Positions 35,658 to 43,810 of a stretch of DNA of 48,686 nt are shown piece by piece. The stretch is from the NCBI GenBank assembly GCA_022842585.1, contig JALHPI010000003.1, positions 1 through 48,686 of the forward strand. The letters run 5' to 3'. The position numbers and the translations under genes are program-made. The stretch comes from Minisyncoccota bacterium (GTDB lineage: Bacteria > Patescibacteriota > Minisyncoccia > Phycocordibacterales > Phycocordibacteraceae). Under the pieces are notes generated by a model. It did no database searches, had not been told where the DNA came from, and saw only the letters and a list, made by a program, of their open reading frames with translations. How positions within the stretch are numbered: position 1 is the first letter of the stretch; each line of letters starts with the position of its first letter.

Positions 35658-35769
35658 AATCTTTCTCCTTCTGCGCGTTGCACCAATTGTTTCAGCCGGA
35701 AATGCACCGGCCTCCACATATAAAAGACTACACCTCAGTAAGTAAAAAACAACGCAGGTTTCCTTTTCC

Positions 35770-35941
35770 CACGGAGCGAGGAGTGCGGTTCGGAAGATTC
35801 GGAAGAGTAGAGAAGCTGGTCAGGCATGGTGTTTTGGTATCCCTATGCGCGAAGCGCTATACCAAAACCTGACCGCGGAACTTAGAAAACCACCCGCTGG
35901 GGTGGTTTTCGCTCTTCCGAACTGCGCTCCGAGTGGAGCTA
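35770..35941 (-). repeat. nested palindromic 3'UTR element F at ftsZ stop codon
   Basis: Outer GTTCGGAAGAG-like/CTCTTCCGAAC; inner GGTCAGG..CCTGACC and GTTTTGGTAT/ATACCAAAAC; hairpin GAAAACCACCC..GGGTGGTTTTC. Confidence 0.5.
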
Positions 35942-37174
35942 TTTTTTGTTGCGACGGAGGAAGCTCGGAATCGCTCCACCCCATGAGTCATCATCTTCCA
36001 CAATCGGTTTTATGACCTCTACCGGCTTCTCGCTTCTGGCAGTCACGATAGGCTCCGGACGCTCTTTCTTCGGCTCATCATCAAGAGTAGCGGCCTTCTC
36101 GGGCTTTGGCATTTCGTTATAAATCTTGCCACGGACCTGTTCCTGCTCCTGCTTTGGCATGGAGAAAAGGGAACGCTCCGCAGGCGCGAGGTGCGACACA
36201 GCGCCTTCCATCGCGTGTTCTGGGAAACCGGTCGCGATGACGATGATGCGGATTTGACCTTTCTTAAGCTTCTCGTCGCGCATGATACCGAAGATAATCT
36301 TCGCGTTCTTATCAACCGACTCGCCGATGACTTTTGCCGCTTCCTGGACTTCCAAGATACCGAGGTCTTCGGCACCGGCGACGACGAAGAGGATACCTCG
36401 TGCGCCATTGATGGAAACATCGAGCAATGGGGAATTGACGGCGGCTGCGGCGGCGTCGCGTGCGCGGTTGTCACCCTCGGCGACACCAATACCCATGAGG
36501 GCCGGACCTGCGCCTTCCATAATCGCCTTGATGTCGTTGAAGTCGGTGTTGATTTCTCCCGGAGTAGTGATGACATCAGAGACGCCTTCCACCGCCTGAC
36601 GGAGGATTTCGTCACAGAGCGCAAACGCGCTCTTTGCGGTCGTGTTCGCTTCGACGATAGAGAGGAGCTTGTCGTTCGGAATGACGAGGAACGCATCCAC
36701 TTCTTTTTTCAGTTCGGAGAGGCCGCGGTCGGCTATTTCCGAGCGCTGTGCGCCTTCAAAAGCAAACGGCTTAGTGACCACGGCGACGGTGAGTGCGCCG
36801 AGCTCTTTTGCGATTTTTGCGACGATAGCGGATGCGCCGGTGCCGGTGCCACCGCCCATACCGCAGGTGATGAATACCATGTCGGAACCCTGGAGCGATT
36901 CCTGGATTTCCTGGCGCGTTTCTTCTGCTGCACGACGTCCGAGTTCCGGATTCATACCAGCACCAAGTCCGCGAGTCAGGTTCTTTCCGATGTGGATTTT
37001 GCGCTTTGCGAGAGAACGGTGGAGGTCTTGGGCATCAGTGTTTATCGCGACGAACTCTACGCCTTTCACTTTGCAGTTGATCATGTGATTCACTGCATTT
37101 AGTCCGGAACCGCCCACTCCGACGACGCGGATGCGCGCAAAGGTCTCAATCTCTGGAATGACGCGTTTAGACAT
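35939..37174 (-). CDS. ftsZ: cell division protein FtsZ
   Basis: VGVGGSGLNAVNHMI, GMGGGTGTGASAIVAKIAKE. Confidence 0.96.
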   Translation of the reverse strand: MSKRVIPEIETFARIRVVGVGGSGLNAVNHMINCKVKGVEFVAINTDAQDLHRSLAKRKIHIGKNLTRGLGAGMNPELGRRAAEETRQEIQESLQGSDMVFITCGMGGGTGTGASAIVAKIAKELGALTVAVVTKPFAFEGAQRSEIADRGLSELKKEVDAFLVIPNDKLLSIVEANTTAKSAFALCDEILRQAVEGVSDVITTPGEINTDFNDIKAIMEGAGPALMGIGVAEGDNRARDAAAAAVNSPLLDVSINGARGILFVVAGAEDLGILEVQEAAKVIGESVDKNAKIIFGIMRDEKLKKGQIRIIVIATGFPEHAMEGAVSHLAPAERSLFSMPKQEQEQVRGKIYNEMPKPEKAATLDDEPKKERPEPIVTARSEKPVEVIKPIVEDDDSWGGAIPSFLRRNKK

Positions 37175-37323
37175 AGGTAGGTTTTATAAAAATAAGGGCC
37201 CGTAAATAGTACTCCCGCAAAAGAGCTTTTCTTCGGAACGCTGTGCCCGCACAGTTGATTTATCATACTCCTCGGCGTAGCAGGTGCAAATGTTGCCACT
37301 ACCTATGTAAATGTGTTCTAAAA

Positions 37324-37412
37324 GTCCTCGCTTGCCGGACTACTATCGTTCAGGCGAAGACACCCTGCACTACCGTAGTCCGCCGCTCGTCTCCCCATAA
37401 GAATAGGGACCC
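37324..37412 (+). repeat. structured element family C, copy C4
   Basis: TCCTCGCTTGCC-GGACTAC-TATCGTTCA-GGCGAAGACACC-CTGCACTACC-GTAGTCC-GCCGCTCGTCTCCCCATAAGAATAGGGACCC. Confidence 0.75.
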
Positions 37413-37428
37413 ATATCCTAAGAATTTT

Positions 37429-37521
37429 GGGGGTACCCCCATTCCTATGGGGGAAGCGAGCGGCCGATTATGTAAGCGAAGTTGTCTTCAACTGAGCAAA
37501 AATAATCGGGTAAGCGAGCTA
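37429..37521 (-). repeat. structured element family C, copy C2, at ftsA stop codon
   Basis: Minus strand TAGCTCGCTTACC-CGATTAT-TTTTGCTCA-GTTGAAGACAAC-TTCGCTTAC-ATAATCG-GCCGCTCGCTTCCCCCATAGGAATGGGGGTACCCCC. Confidence 0.85.
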
Positions 37522-38691
37522 TGGAAGGAACTGACGGAAAAAGCGCTTCAGCATCTTACCTGCCTCCGTAACGGTCGCGTTCCCACGCCGCGGAGCGTCT
37601 GTGTCTCCAGTAAGGCCCCAGAGTGCGATGCCGTAGGCGACCGCCCAGGTGGCGTCGCGCACCTTCGACTCCCCCGCTACCTGCATTTCCGCGATGCGTG
37701 AAGGGAGTGCGAGCGTGCCTTTCGCTATGTCCGTGATGGAGCCTTGGCCCGAGCCTCCGCCTGAAAGGATGATGCCGGCAGGGAGGTTGCCACGCTTACC
37801 GAGCGCTTTCAGATGCTGGTCGATGAGATTGAACATGGCGCGGAATTTCGAAGCGATGATATCGTCCACTTTTTTCTTCGGATACATCGCACCCGAAAGA
37901 CGACCCATCTTTATGCGCTCCGCGTCTTCAAGCGATACTCGGAATCCGAGTGCGAGTTCATCCGTGATGGATGCGCCACCCGACGGAAATACTTTTACGG
38001 ATACGGGTACGTTTTCGTCGTACACGACGATGGAGAGCGTTTCGGCGCCGATGTTCGCCAACACGCAGCCTTTCATCTTCTGGTCTTTCGAGAGAGTGAC
38101 GTATGAGCCTGCGAGAGGAGATGCCATGCAATCGAGCACTTCCACATCCGCAGCTTCCACCGCGTTCGTGAGCGTGTCGGCGTGGCTTTCAAGGCAGGTG
38201 ATAAAAAGATAGTCGCCTTCAAGGCGCGTACCGCGTAGTCCAATCGGGTCACCAAGCACCTTGTTCCCATCGACGCGGAATTCAATGGGGATTTCGTGGA
38301 GGATACGGCGGTTTAAAAATTGCGGCTGCGCGACGTGTCGGGCGCTCTCAAGCGCCTTTTCCAAATCAAGGTCGGTGACTTCCTGATCGGCCCGCGAGAT
38401 GACTGACGTACCGGTAGCGCGCGCCTCATCAAGGGAAATACCGCCGATAGCGAGGAACGCGTTCTTTATGGGGATGCGCGCGATGTTTTCCGCTTGGCGG
38501 CGCGCATTTTTCACGGTCGCTGCGACGTCCTCCGCGTCGACCACGTAGCCGTGGCGCATACCCGCAGACGAGGCAAGACCGGTACCGATGATTTTAAGCT
38601 CTGACGACTTACCGGTTACGACCTCTTCAACGACCACGACTTTCGTCTGGTGCGTTCCGATGTCTATTCCGGTTGCTATTCGTCGAGGCAT
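37519..38691 (-). CDS. ftsA: cell division protein FtsA
   Basis: ATGIDIGTHQTKVVVVEE, LANIGAETLSIVVYDE, GIILSGGGSG. Confidence 0.9.
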   Translation of the reverse strand: MPRRIATGIDIGTHQTKVVVVEEVVTGKSSELKIIGTGLASSAGMRHGYVVDAEDVAATVKNARRQAENIARIPIKNAFLAIGGISLDEARATGTSVISRADQEVTDLDLEKALESARHVAQPQFLNRRILHEIPIEFRVDGNKVLGDPIGLRGTRLEGDYLFITCLESHADTLTNAVEAADVEVLDCMASPLAGSYVTLSKDQKMKGCVLANIGAETLSIVVYDENVPVSVKVFPSGGASITDELALGFRVSLEDAERIKMGRLSGAMYPKKKVDDIIASKFRAMFNLIDQHLKALGKRGNLPAGIILSGGGSGQGSITDIAKGTLALPSRIAEMQVAGESKVRDATWAVAYGIALWGLTGDTDAPRRGNATVTEAGKMLKRFFRQFLP

Positions 38692-39085
38692 GTGGAGCAT
38701 TTCGCGAACTACTAATAATGCGAGCAAGCAGTGCTCGTTCCTTCTTCTCCATTGTAGGCCCGTGTGGGTATCCTTTCAAATGCATGAGTGCGTGGATAAA
38801 CAAAAAGCCGACGAATTGCGAGTACGGCATGTCGTAGGAAGGTGCTTGCTTTTCCGCTTCTTCAAGGCAAATAATGATTTCCCCACTTCTCTTTCCGGTT
38901 TCGTATGAGAGTACATTTGGTACGTATTTTTTTCGACGCAGATTCCAGTTCAAGGTCTTTGCGCGCGTCGCGCCCGCAAACACCAGAGAGATATCCCAAG
39001 CAGGCAGTACGGCTTTTACCGCTTCCTCGTACGCAAAACGAGGCGCAGGGCGCCTCGTCATGTTCCGTGTATCAAGAGTACTCAT
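38627..39085 (-). CDS. ybeY: endoribonuclease YbeY
   Basis: GFLFIHALMHLKGYPHG. Confidence 0.8.
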   Translation of the reverse strand: MSTLDTRNMTRRPAPRFAYEEAVKAVLPAWDISLVFAGATRAKTLNWNLRRKKYVPNVLSYETGKRSGEIIICLEEAEKQAPSYDMPYSQFVGFLFIHALMHLKGYPHGPTMEKKERALLARIISSSRNAPHASTNSNRNRHRNAPDESRGR

Positions 39086-39109
39086 CAGGGGATGAGCCGG
39101 GGAAGCGAA

Positions 39110-39373
39110 TTAACGCTTGCGACCCTTTCCGCGAGGAGCCGAAAGGTCAATCTTTCCGAGCTTTACGAGCTCATTGAACTTAGCGCGGCGCTCGCCGGAA
39201 ACCATGGCGCGCTTATGGTCGACGTTCTTCGACTTCTGGCGTTCAAAGTACCGCTTCTTGCGCATCATGCGCACGAGGTTAAGACCCTGCGCGCGGCGGG
39301 AAAAGCGTCGGATAAGAGAAGCGGCGGATTCGTTTTTACCGCGCTTAACCTCTACGCGTATAGCGTTCATCAT
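39110..39373 (-). CDS. rpsU: 30S ribosomal protein S21
   Basis: AIRVEVKRGKNESAASLIRRFSRRAQ..VRMMRKKRYFER. Confidence 0.88.
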   Translation of the reverse strand: MMNAIRVEVKRGKNESAASLIRRFSRRAQGLNLVRMMRKKRYFERQKSKNVDHKRAMVSGERRAKFNELVKLGKIDLSAPRGKGRKR

Positions 39374-39444
39374 AGTGAAACTAATCTACCACGCGCACTC
39401 TATGTGTGCAACAAAATAATCTTGTATCTTGACTCCTATCATCT

Positions 39445-39530
39445 GGGGTCCCCATTCCTATGGGGGAGCGAGCGACGAGGACGAAAATGAGGACGTCTCG
39501 TCCGAGTGGGAGTCTTCGGTAAGCGAGCTA
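39445..39530 (-). repeat. structured element family C, copy C3, at hisS stop codon
   Basis: Minus strand TAGCTCGCTTACC-GAAGAC-TCCCACTC-GGACGAGACGTCC-TCATTTTC-GTCCTC-GTCGCTCGCTCCCCCATAGGAATGGGGACCCC. Confidence 0.8.
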
Positions 39531-40691
39531 AGCTACTGCCCTTAAACGGTCTACCAGAGTGTCGAACGGAATAAACGTCTCGGTATGGGTCGCGCGCTCC
39601 CGGAGGATGACTGAGCGCTCGAGTGCCTCTTTTCGGCCCATGATGACAAGGTAGCGGGGGTTCAGCTCGTCGGCGACGCGCATCTGCTCAGTGAGGCTTT
39701 CAACACCGAGTACCTGGGTCATCGGGATGCGCGCCTTACGGAGGCTATCCGCCATTTTTATGCTTTCGCGCTTCGCTTCGTCGCCGATGTGGACGAAGAC
39801 GAACCGAGGCGTGCTTTTTTCCTTTACGGGAGTTATGGAAGGTCCTTTCTTTCCTCCTGTAAGCGCGTCGGCAGTGATGCGGATAACGGCACCCACTGAG
39901 GAAGGAATCGATTTGAAGAAGTGCTTCGCGAGGTCGTTGTAGCGGGAGCCCCATGCGTTGAAGCGTTCGCCTGCCGTGACTTCAAAACAGGTTTCATTCC
40001 AAGTACCGCCGCGCGAAAGAAGCTGAGGTGCAAGTTCGTACGGAGTCTCGGTCGATTCAAGGTACTCAAGCACGGATTCGAAATGCTTGCGGCTCGCTTC
40101 CGAGAGATGGTCGGTCGAGCTTGGAAGGCCGTCGCATTCAGGGGTTGCAATCAAGAGCTCGGCTGCGGCGAACACGTCTTTCTTTGCGCAGTCGGTGCAC
40201 TCTGCCGGAAGCGTATTACCGCGCTTGCGGAAGAATGACGCAAGCTCGCGCGCAAGACGGCCGCGCGTCTCGCGATCGCCCATGGAATTGAGACGGAGAC
40301 GGGAATCGAGTTTCGTGATGTCGGTTGCAAGCGAACGAATCGCGCGTATAAGTACGGCATCCGCAATCGCGCGGTCAGCGCCGAGCGCGTGGAATTGGAT
40401 AACGATTTGTTTCGGAGCCTGGCGTCCTGCCGTGATGTTCGTGTGCCAGAGAAAGAGCGGACGGCCAAGCGAAGGGGCAAGCCCCGCATCGCGCACCTGC
40501 TTCAGAAATGCGGCTACTTCGCGCGCGTGCGGGTCGAGTGTGTCGACGGCGAGACTTTCCGGGTATGCCGCCTTAGTGCCGTTTCCGCGGTTTTTATGCG
40601 CCGCGGAAGCAAGTGATTCAAATCCGTAGTAGGTTCCCACCGCATGTGCGCGGCGTAGTACGTCGGAAGGTTCTATCGTAAGCGTGCTCAT
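39528..40691 (-). CDS. hisS: divergent histidyl-tRNA synthetase-like protein
   Basis: Class II aaRS/HisRS-like body (PLFLWHTNIT..QFHALGADRAIADAVLI) and C-terminal anticodon-binding-like domain. Confidence 0.6.
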   Translation of the reverse strand: MSTLTIEPSDVLRRAHAVGTYYGFESLASAAHKNRGNGTKAAYPESLAVDTLDPHAREVAAFLKQVRDAGLAPSLGRPLFLWHTNITAGRQAPKQIVIQFHALGADRAIADAVLIRAIRSLATDITKLDSRLRLNSMGDRETRGRLARELASFFRKRGNTLPAECTDCAKKDVFAAAELLIATPECDGLPSSTDHLSEASRKHFESVLEYLESTETPYELAPQLLSRGGTWNETCFEVTAGERFNAWGSRYNDLAKHFFKSIPSSVGAVIRITADALTGGKKGPSITPVKEKSTPRFVFVHIGDEAKRESIKMADSLRKARIPMTQVLGVESLTEQMRVADELNPRYLVIMGRKEALERSVILRERATHTETFIPFDTLVDRLRAVA

Positions 40692-41227
40692 TGTGGAAGT
40701 ACGACGGCTCCAGGAAGCACGCCCGCCTGTGCTACCGGATATACGCGAAAGTATGCGCGACCAATGATGTCTTCTTTCGGAAGCGGGCCCCACACGCGCG
40801 AGTCCGAGCTTTTCGGGCGATTGTCGCCCATAACGAAGTACTGCTCATTGCCCAGCATGGCGTCGAGTGTGTAGGTAGCGTCCTCGTCGATAACGTACGG
40901 CTCAGCCAAGGTCGTTTTTTCCCCGTTTACGTGGGTGACCGTGACGATGCCGCGTTCTATGGACACCGTTTCTCCTGGGAGGCCGATGATGCGCTTGATA
41001 TAGAAAACGGACGGATTGCCTGGATAGCGGAACACGACGACATCGCCGCGAACGGGGTTGTTGAAGCGGTAGGAAATTTCATCGATGATGAGGTAATCCT
41101 TGTCTTTAAACGTAGGGTACATGGAGAGTCCCTCGACGACGAACGGTTGTGCGATGAAGACGCGCACCGGAACGACTATAAGCACCGCGAGAATCACTAG
41201 TGTGAAAATCTCCTTAAGTGCTCGCAT
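40688..41227 (-). CDS. lepB: signal peptidase I
   Basis: QPFVVEGLSMYPTF, RGDVVVFRYPG..YIKRIIGLPGE, VMGDNRPKSSDSR. Confidence 0.95.
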   Translation of the reverse strand: MRALKEIFTLVILAVLIVVPVRVFIAQPFVVEGLSMYPTFKDKDYLIIDEISYRFNNPVRGDVVVFRYPGNPSVFYIKRIIGLPGETVSIERGIVTVTHVNGEKTTLAEPYVIDEDATYTLDAMLGNEQYFVMGDNRPKSSDSRVWGPLPKEDIIGRAYFRVYPVAQAGVLPGAVVLPQ

Positions 41228-41273
41228 TGCAACGCATTGTACGCCTCACTTTTTTCCGTGCAAGTTTTCATTC

Positions 41274-41431
41274 GCTTGCTCAAAATAAAAGGCAGCATCG
41301 CCTTACAGGGCGCACGTTGCGTGTTGTCGCCGTATAGCAGAAAATCCTTAAAGCGCTTCGCTAGTCAGGATTTTCCGATACGGCTCTGCACGCAACGGCT
41401 GCTTTCAGGAAGCCTTTTATTTTGAGCAAGC
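41274..41431. repeat. structured element family A, copy A2
   Basis: Outer perfect 19-bp IR GCTTGCTCAAAATAAAAGG/CCTTTTATTTTGAGCAAGC; boxes GCCTTACAGGGCGC, TAAAGCGCTTCGCTAGTC, GGCTGCTTTCAGGAAGC. Confidence 0.85.
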
Positions 41432-41474
41432 TCATTCCATGTGTATATGATGCACGTGATAGAATCGAGCCATC

Positions 41475-42071
41475 ATGGGATTCGTCATCATGGGCCTTGG
41501 AAATACGGGTAAGGAGTATGAGAAGACGCGACACAATGCGGGTCGACTCGCGGTAGAGCTTTTTGCGAAGAAGAACGACTTCCCTGCTTTTGTATTGAAT
41601 AAGACGGCAAAGGCGCTCGTGTCGCAGGGAGTGCTCGACGGGGAAAAAGTCACGCTCGTACTTCCGGAAACGATGATGAATTTATCGGGGAAGTCGGCAC
41701 CCGCATTCGTGAAGAGTGTGAAAGCAGCGAAGCAGCTTTTGGTAGTGCAAGACGAGCTGGATTTGCCGCTTGGAACTTTGAAAATGGTATTCGGTAGGAA
41801 CTCAGGCGGACACAAGGGAGTGGAAAGCATCATGCGCGCACTGAAAACGAAGGATTTCGCCCGACTACGTATCGGGATTTCAGGAGCGGGGAAGAAGCAT
41901 CAGGCAAAGAAACCGTCGGGAGAGGAAAAGGTGGTGAAGCACGTCATCGGGAAATTCAAACCTGCCGAAGAAGCGGTACTGAAGAAGTCGCTTAAGCATT
42001 CTGTAGAGGCCATGACCTATTTCGTGACGGAAGGAATCGAAAAGGCTACAATGGAGGCTAATACACGGTAG
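41475..42071 (+). CDS. pth: peptidyl-tRNA hydrolase
   Basis: GLGNTGKEYEKTRHNAGRLAVE, GGHKGVESIMRAL, RLRIGI. Confidence 0.93.
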   Translation: MGFVIMGLGNTGKEYEKTRHNAGRLAVELFAKKNDFPAFVLNKTAKALVSQGVLDGEKVTLVLPETMMNLSGKSAPAFVKSVKAAKQLLVVQDELDLPLGTLKMVFGRNSGGHKGVESIMRALKTKDFARLRIGISGAGKKHQAKKPSGEEKVVKHVIGKFKPAEEAVLKKSLKHSVEAMTYFVTEGIEKATMEANTR

Positions 42072-42073
42072 GT

Positions 42074-42838
42074 ATGCAATTGGGATTTGAAATTTTCCGG
42101 ACACGTTTTGCCCGCGACATTGTCGCGGAGTTTCTTCCAGCAGTAGGCACCTCGAACAAGGTCGCCATACTTTCAAGTGGTGCGCCGGGGTATCCGGGCG
42201 GGAAGCGCGAGCTCATGGAGATGCTCTCGAAGCGCGGGTACTGGGCTATCGTGCCTCGCTATCGCGGTACGTGGGAGAGCGACGGCACATTCCTCGAGTT
42301 CCCGCCTTCCGAGGACATCAAACTCATTATGGACGAGGTGGGTACGGAATTCGTGGACGTATGGAGCGGCACCGAGCATCGAGTGCATGAGCCTGAGTTC
42401 TATCTTCTGGGCGGATCTTTCGGCGGACCGTCCGCAGTACTGAATTCCGCTGACCCGAGAGTAAAGAAAGCGGTCGCTATTTCTTCCGTTGTCGATTGGC
42501 GTGAGCAAGAGCATACGGTGGAACCGCTCGACTTGATGAATGAGTACGTTCCAAAGGCGTTCGGCGTCGCCTACCGAGCGGGCGATGGGGCATGGCAGAA
42601 ACTTGCTGAAGGAAATTTTTACAATCCGGTGACGGAACGCGAAAAAGTGGACGGCAAAAAACTCATGTTCATACATGCTGCGGACGACCGGGTCGTGCAT
42701 GCGGCACCCGCACGTGCGTTTGCGAAAGAAATCGGCGCGCAGTACATCGAGCTCTCGTCTGGCGGTCATATGGGCGTAGGGAAGGCGCATGAGCCACACC
42801 TGTGGAAGCACATAGAGAAGTTTTTGAAAGCAAAATAA
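42074..42838 (+). CDS. alpha/beta hydrolase, prolyl oligopeptidase-like
   Basis: GGSFGGPSAVLNSADPRVKKAV, AADDRVVHAAPARAF, GGHMG. Confidence 0.75.
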   Translation: MQLGFEIFRTRFARDIVAEFLPAVGTSNKVAILSSGAPGYPGGKRELMEMLSKRGYWAIVPRYRGTWESDGTFLEFPPSEDIKLIMDEVGTEFVDVWSGTEHRVHEPEFYLLGGSFGGPSAVLNSADPRVKKAVAISSVVDWREQEHTVEPLDLMNEYVPKAFGVAYRAGDGAWQKLAEGNFYNPVTEREKVDGKKLMFIHAADDRVVHAAPARAFAKEIGAQYIELSSGGHMGVGKAHEPHLWKHIEKFLKAK

Positions 42839-42842
42839 AAGG

Positions 42843-42985
42843 GAGCGCATGCATTCAGTATGAATGCATGCGCGAACACTTTCGCAAGACTTTAAGGGGA
42901 GTGAATGTGCGTAAAGCGCACATTCACGGACACTTACGCATAAAATTTGACGGTCTTTACCGCGTCAAATTTTAGGCGCTCGCGG
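42843..42985 (+). repeat. structured element family E, copy E1 (three hairpins)
   Basis: GCGCATGCATTCA/TGAATGCATGCGC, GTGAATGTGCG/CGCACATTCAC, TAAAATTTGACG/CGTCAAATTTTA; linkers GAACACTTTCGCA and GGACACTTACGCAT. Confidence 0.75.
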
Positions 42986-43086
42986 GCATTCTTCGAAAAA
43001 GTTAGGCGTCGTTAACATCCCGCTCGTACCTTTAAATTTCTCCACAATAGGTGCATACTCTGCGCCAGAGTGCGGAGGACTGTTCT

Positions 43087-43668
43087 ATGAAAAAGACACT
43101 GACCACTCTCGTAGCGTTCAGGGCATTCTTGGACGAGCACGGAATCGACTACTCGACGTGGGGTGAAGGCCCTACGAAGACGGTCGAACGACTTTTCTAT
43201 GAGTACTTGTCGGGCGAAACGACGTTCATCTTGCGAAAAAAACGCCTGCTACGCGTAGTAAAACGGGTGCAAATCCTCGTGTACTACAAGACCCGCAAGG
43301 GTACGCTTTTCAAGCTCATTGAGAAGCGTCAGGTATTTAGAAACGGAGGAGTGCGCATGCGCTCCCGCAGGCGAAGCCTGAGCGAGAAGATGCCTGTTGG
43401 GGAAAAGGGTATGGACGCAGCAATGCGCGCCTTAAAAGAAGAAATCGGCGTCGCCGGTCTCGACCCCACCGTCTTTAAACAGCTCAAATCAATCAGGCAG
43501 GGAAAGCCGAAGAGCTCGAGGTCCTACCCAGGACTTCCGAGTATCCACTTCGGTCCCCGTTTCAAAGTCATGATGCCTAGTGCGTTCTACGAGCGCGCAG
43601 GGTATGACGAAGTGCAGCAAGACAAGACGACCGAATTCCGTTGGCGTGTGATGCGCAAGCGGAAGTAA
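43087..43668 (+). CDS. hypothetical protein with Nudix-box-like segment
   Basis: GEKGMDAAMRALKEEIGV resembles a degenerate Nudix box. Confidence 0.5.
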   Translation: MKKTLTTLVAFRAFLDEHGIDYSTWGEGPTKTVERLFYEYLSGETTFILRKKRLLRVVKRVQILVYYKTRKGTLFKLIEKRQVFRNGGVRMRSRRRSLSEKMPVGEKGMDAAMRALKEEIGVAGLDPTVFKQLKSIRQGKPKSSRSYPGLPSIHFGPRFKVMMPSAFYERAGYDEVQQDKTTEFRWRVMRKRK

Positions 43669-43673
43669 CGGAA

Positions 43674-43701
43674 AACGCCGGCCCCCACTTGGGCCGGCGT
43701 T
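43674..43701 (+). terminator. hairpin terminator
   Basis: AACGCCGGCCC-ccactt-GGGCCGGCGTT. Confidence 0.65.
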
Positions 43702-43730
43702 CACCATGTATATCTTGTGTCAGTTTTTAC

Positions 43731-43810
43731 CGCGACGCCTGATTTTTACGAAGAGAGCCCGCGTAAAAATCATGCGAAAGTGTCCAGTAGAAATTCGTTC
43801 CGAATTTCTA
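43731..43810 (-). repeat. structured element family E, copy E2, at rpsA stop codon
   Basis: Minus strand TAGAAATTCG-gaa-CGAATTTCTA CT GGACACTTTCGCAT GATTTTTACG..CGTAAAAATC AGGCGTCGCGG. Confidence 0.75.

Noticed and set aside
36191-37102. 303-aa plus-strand ORF opposite ftsZ
   Set aside because: Shadow of FtsZ coding sequence
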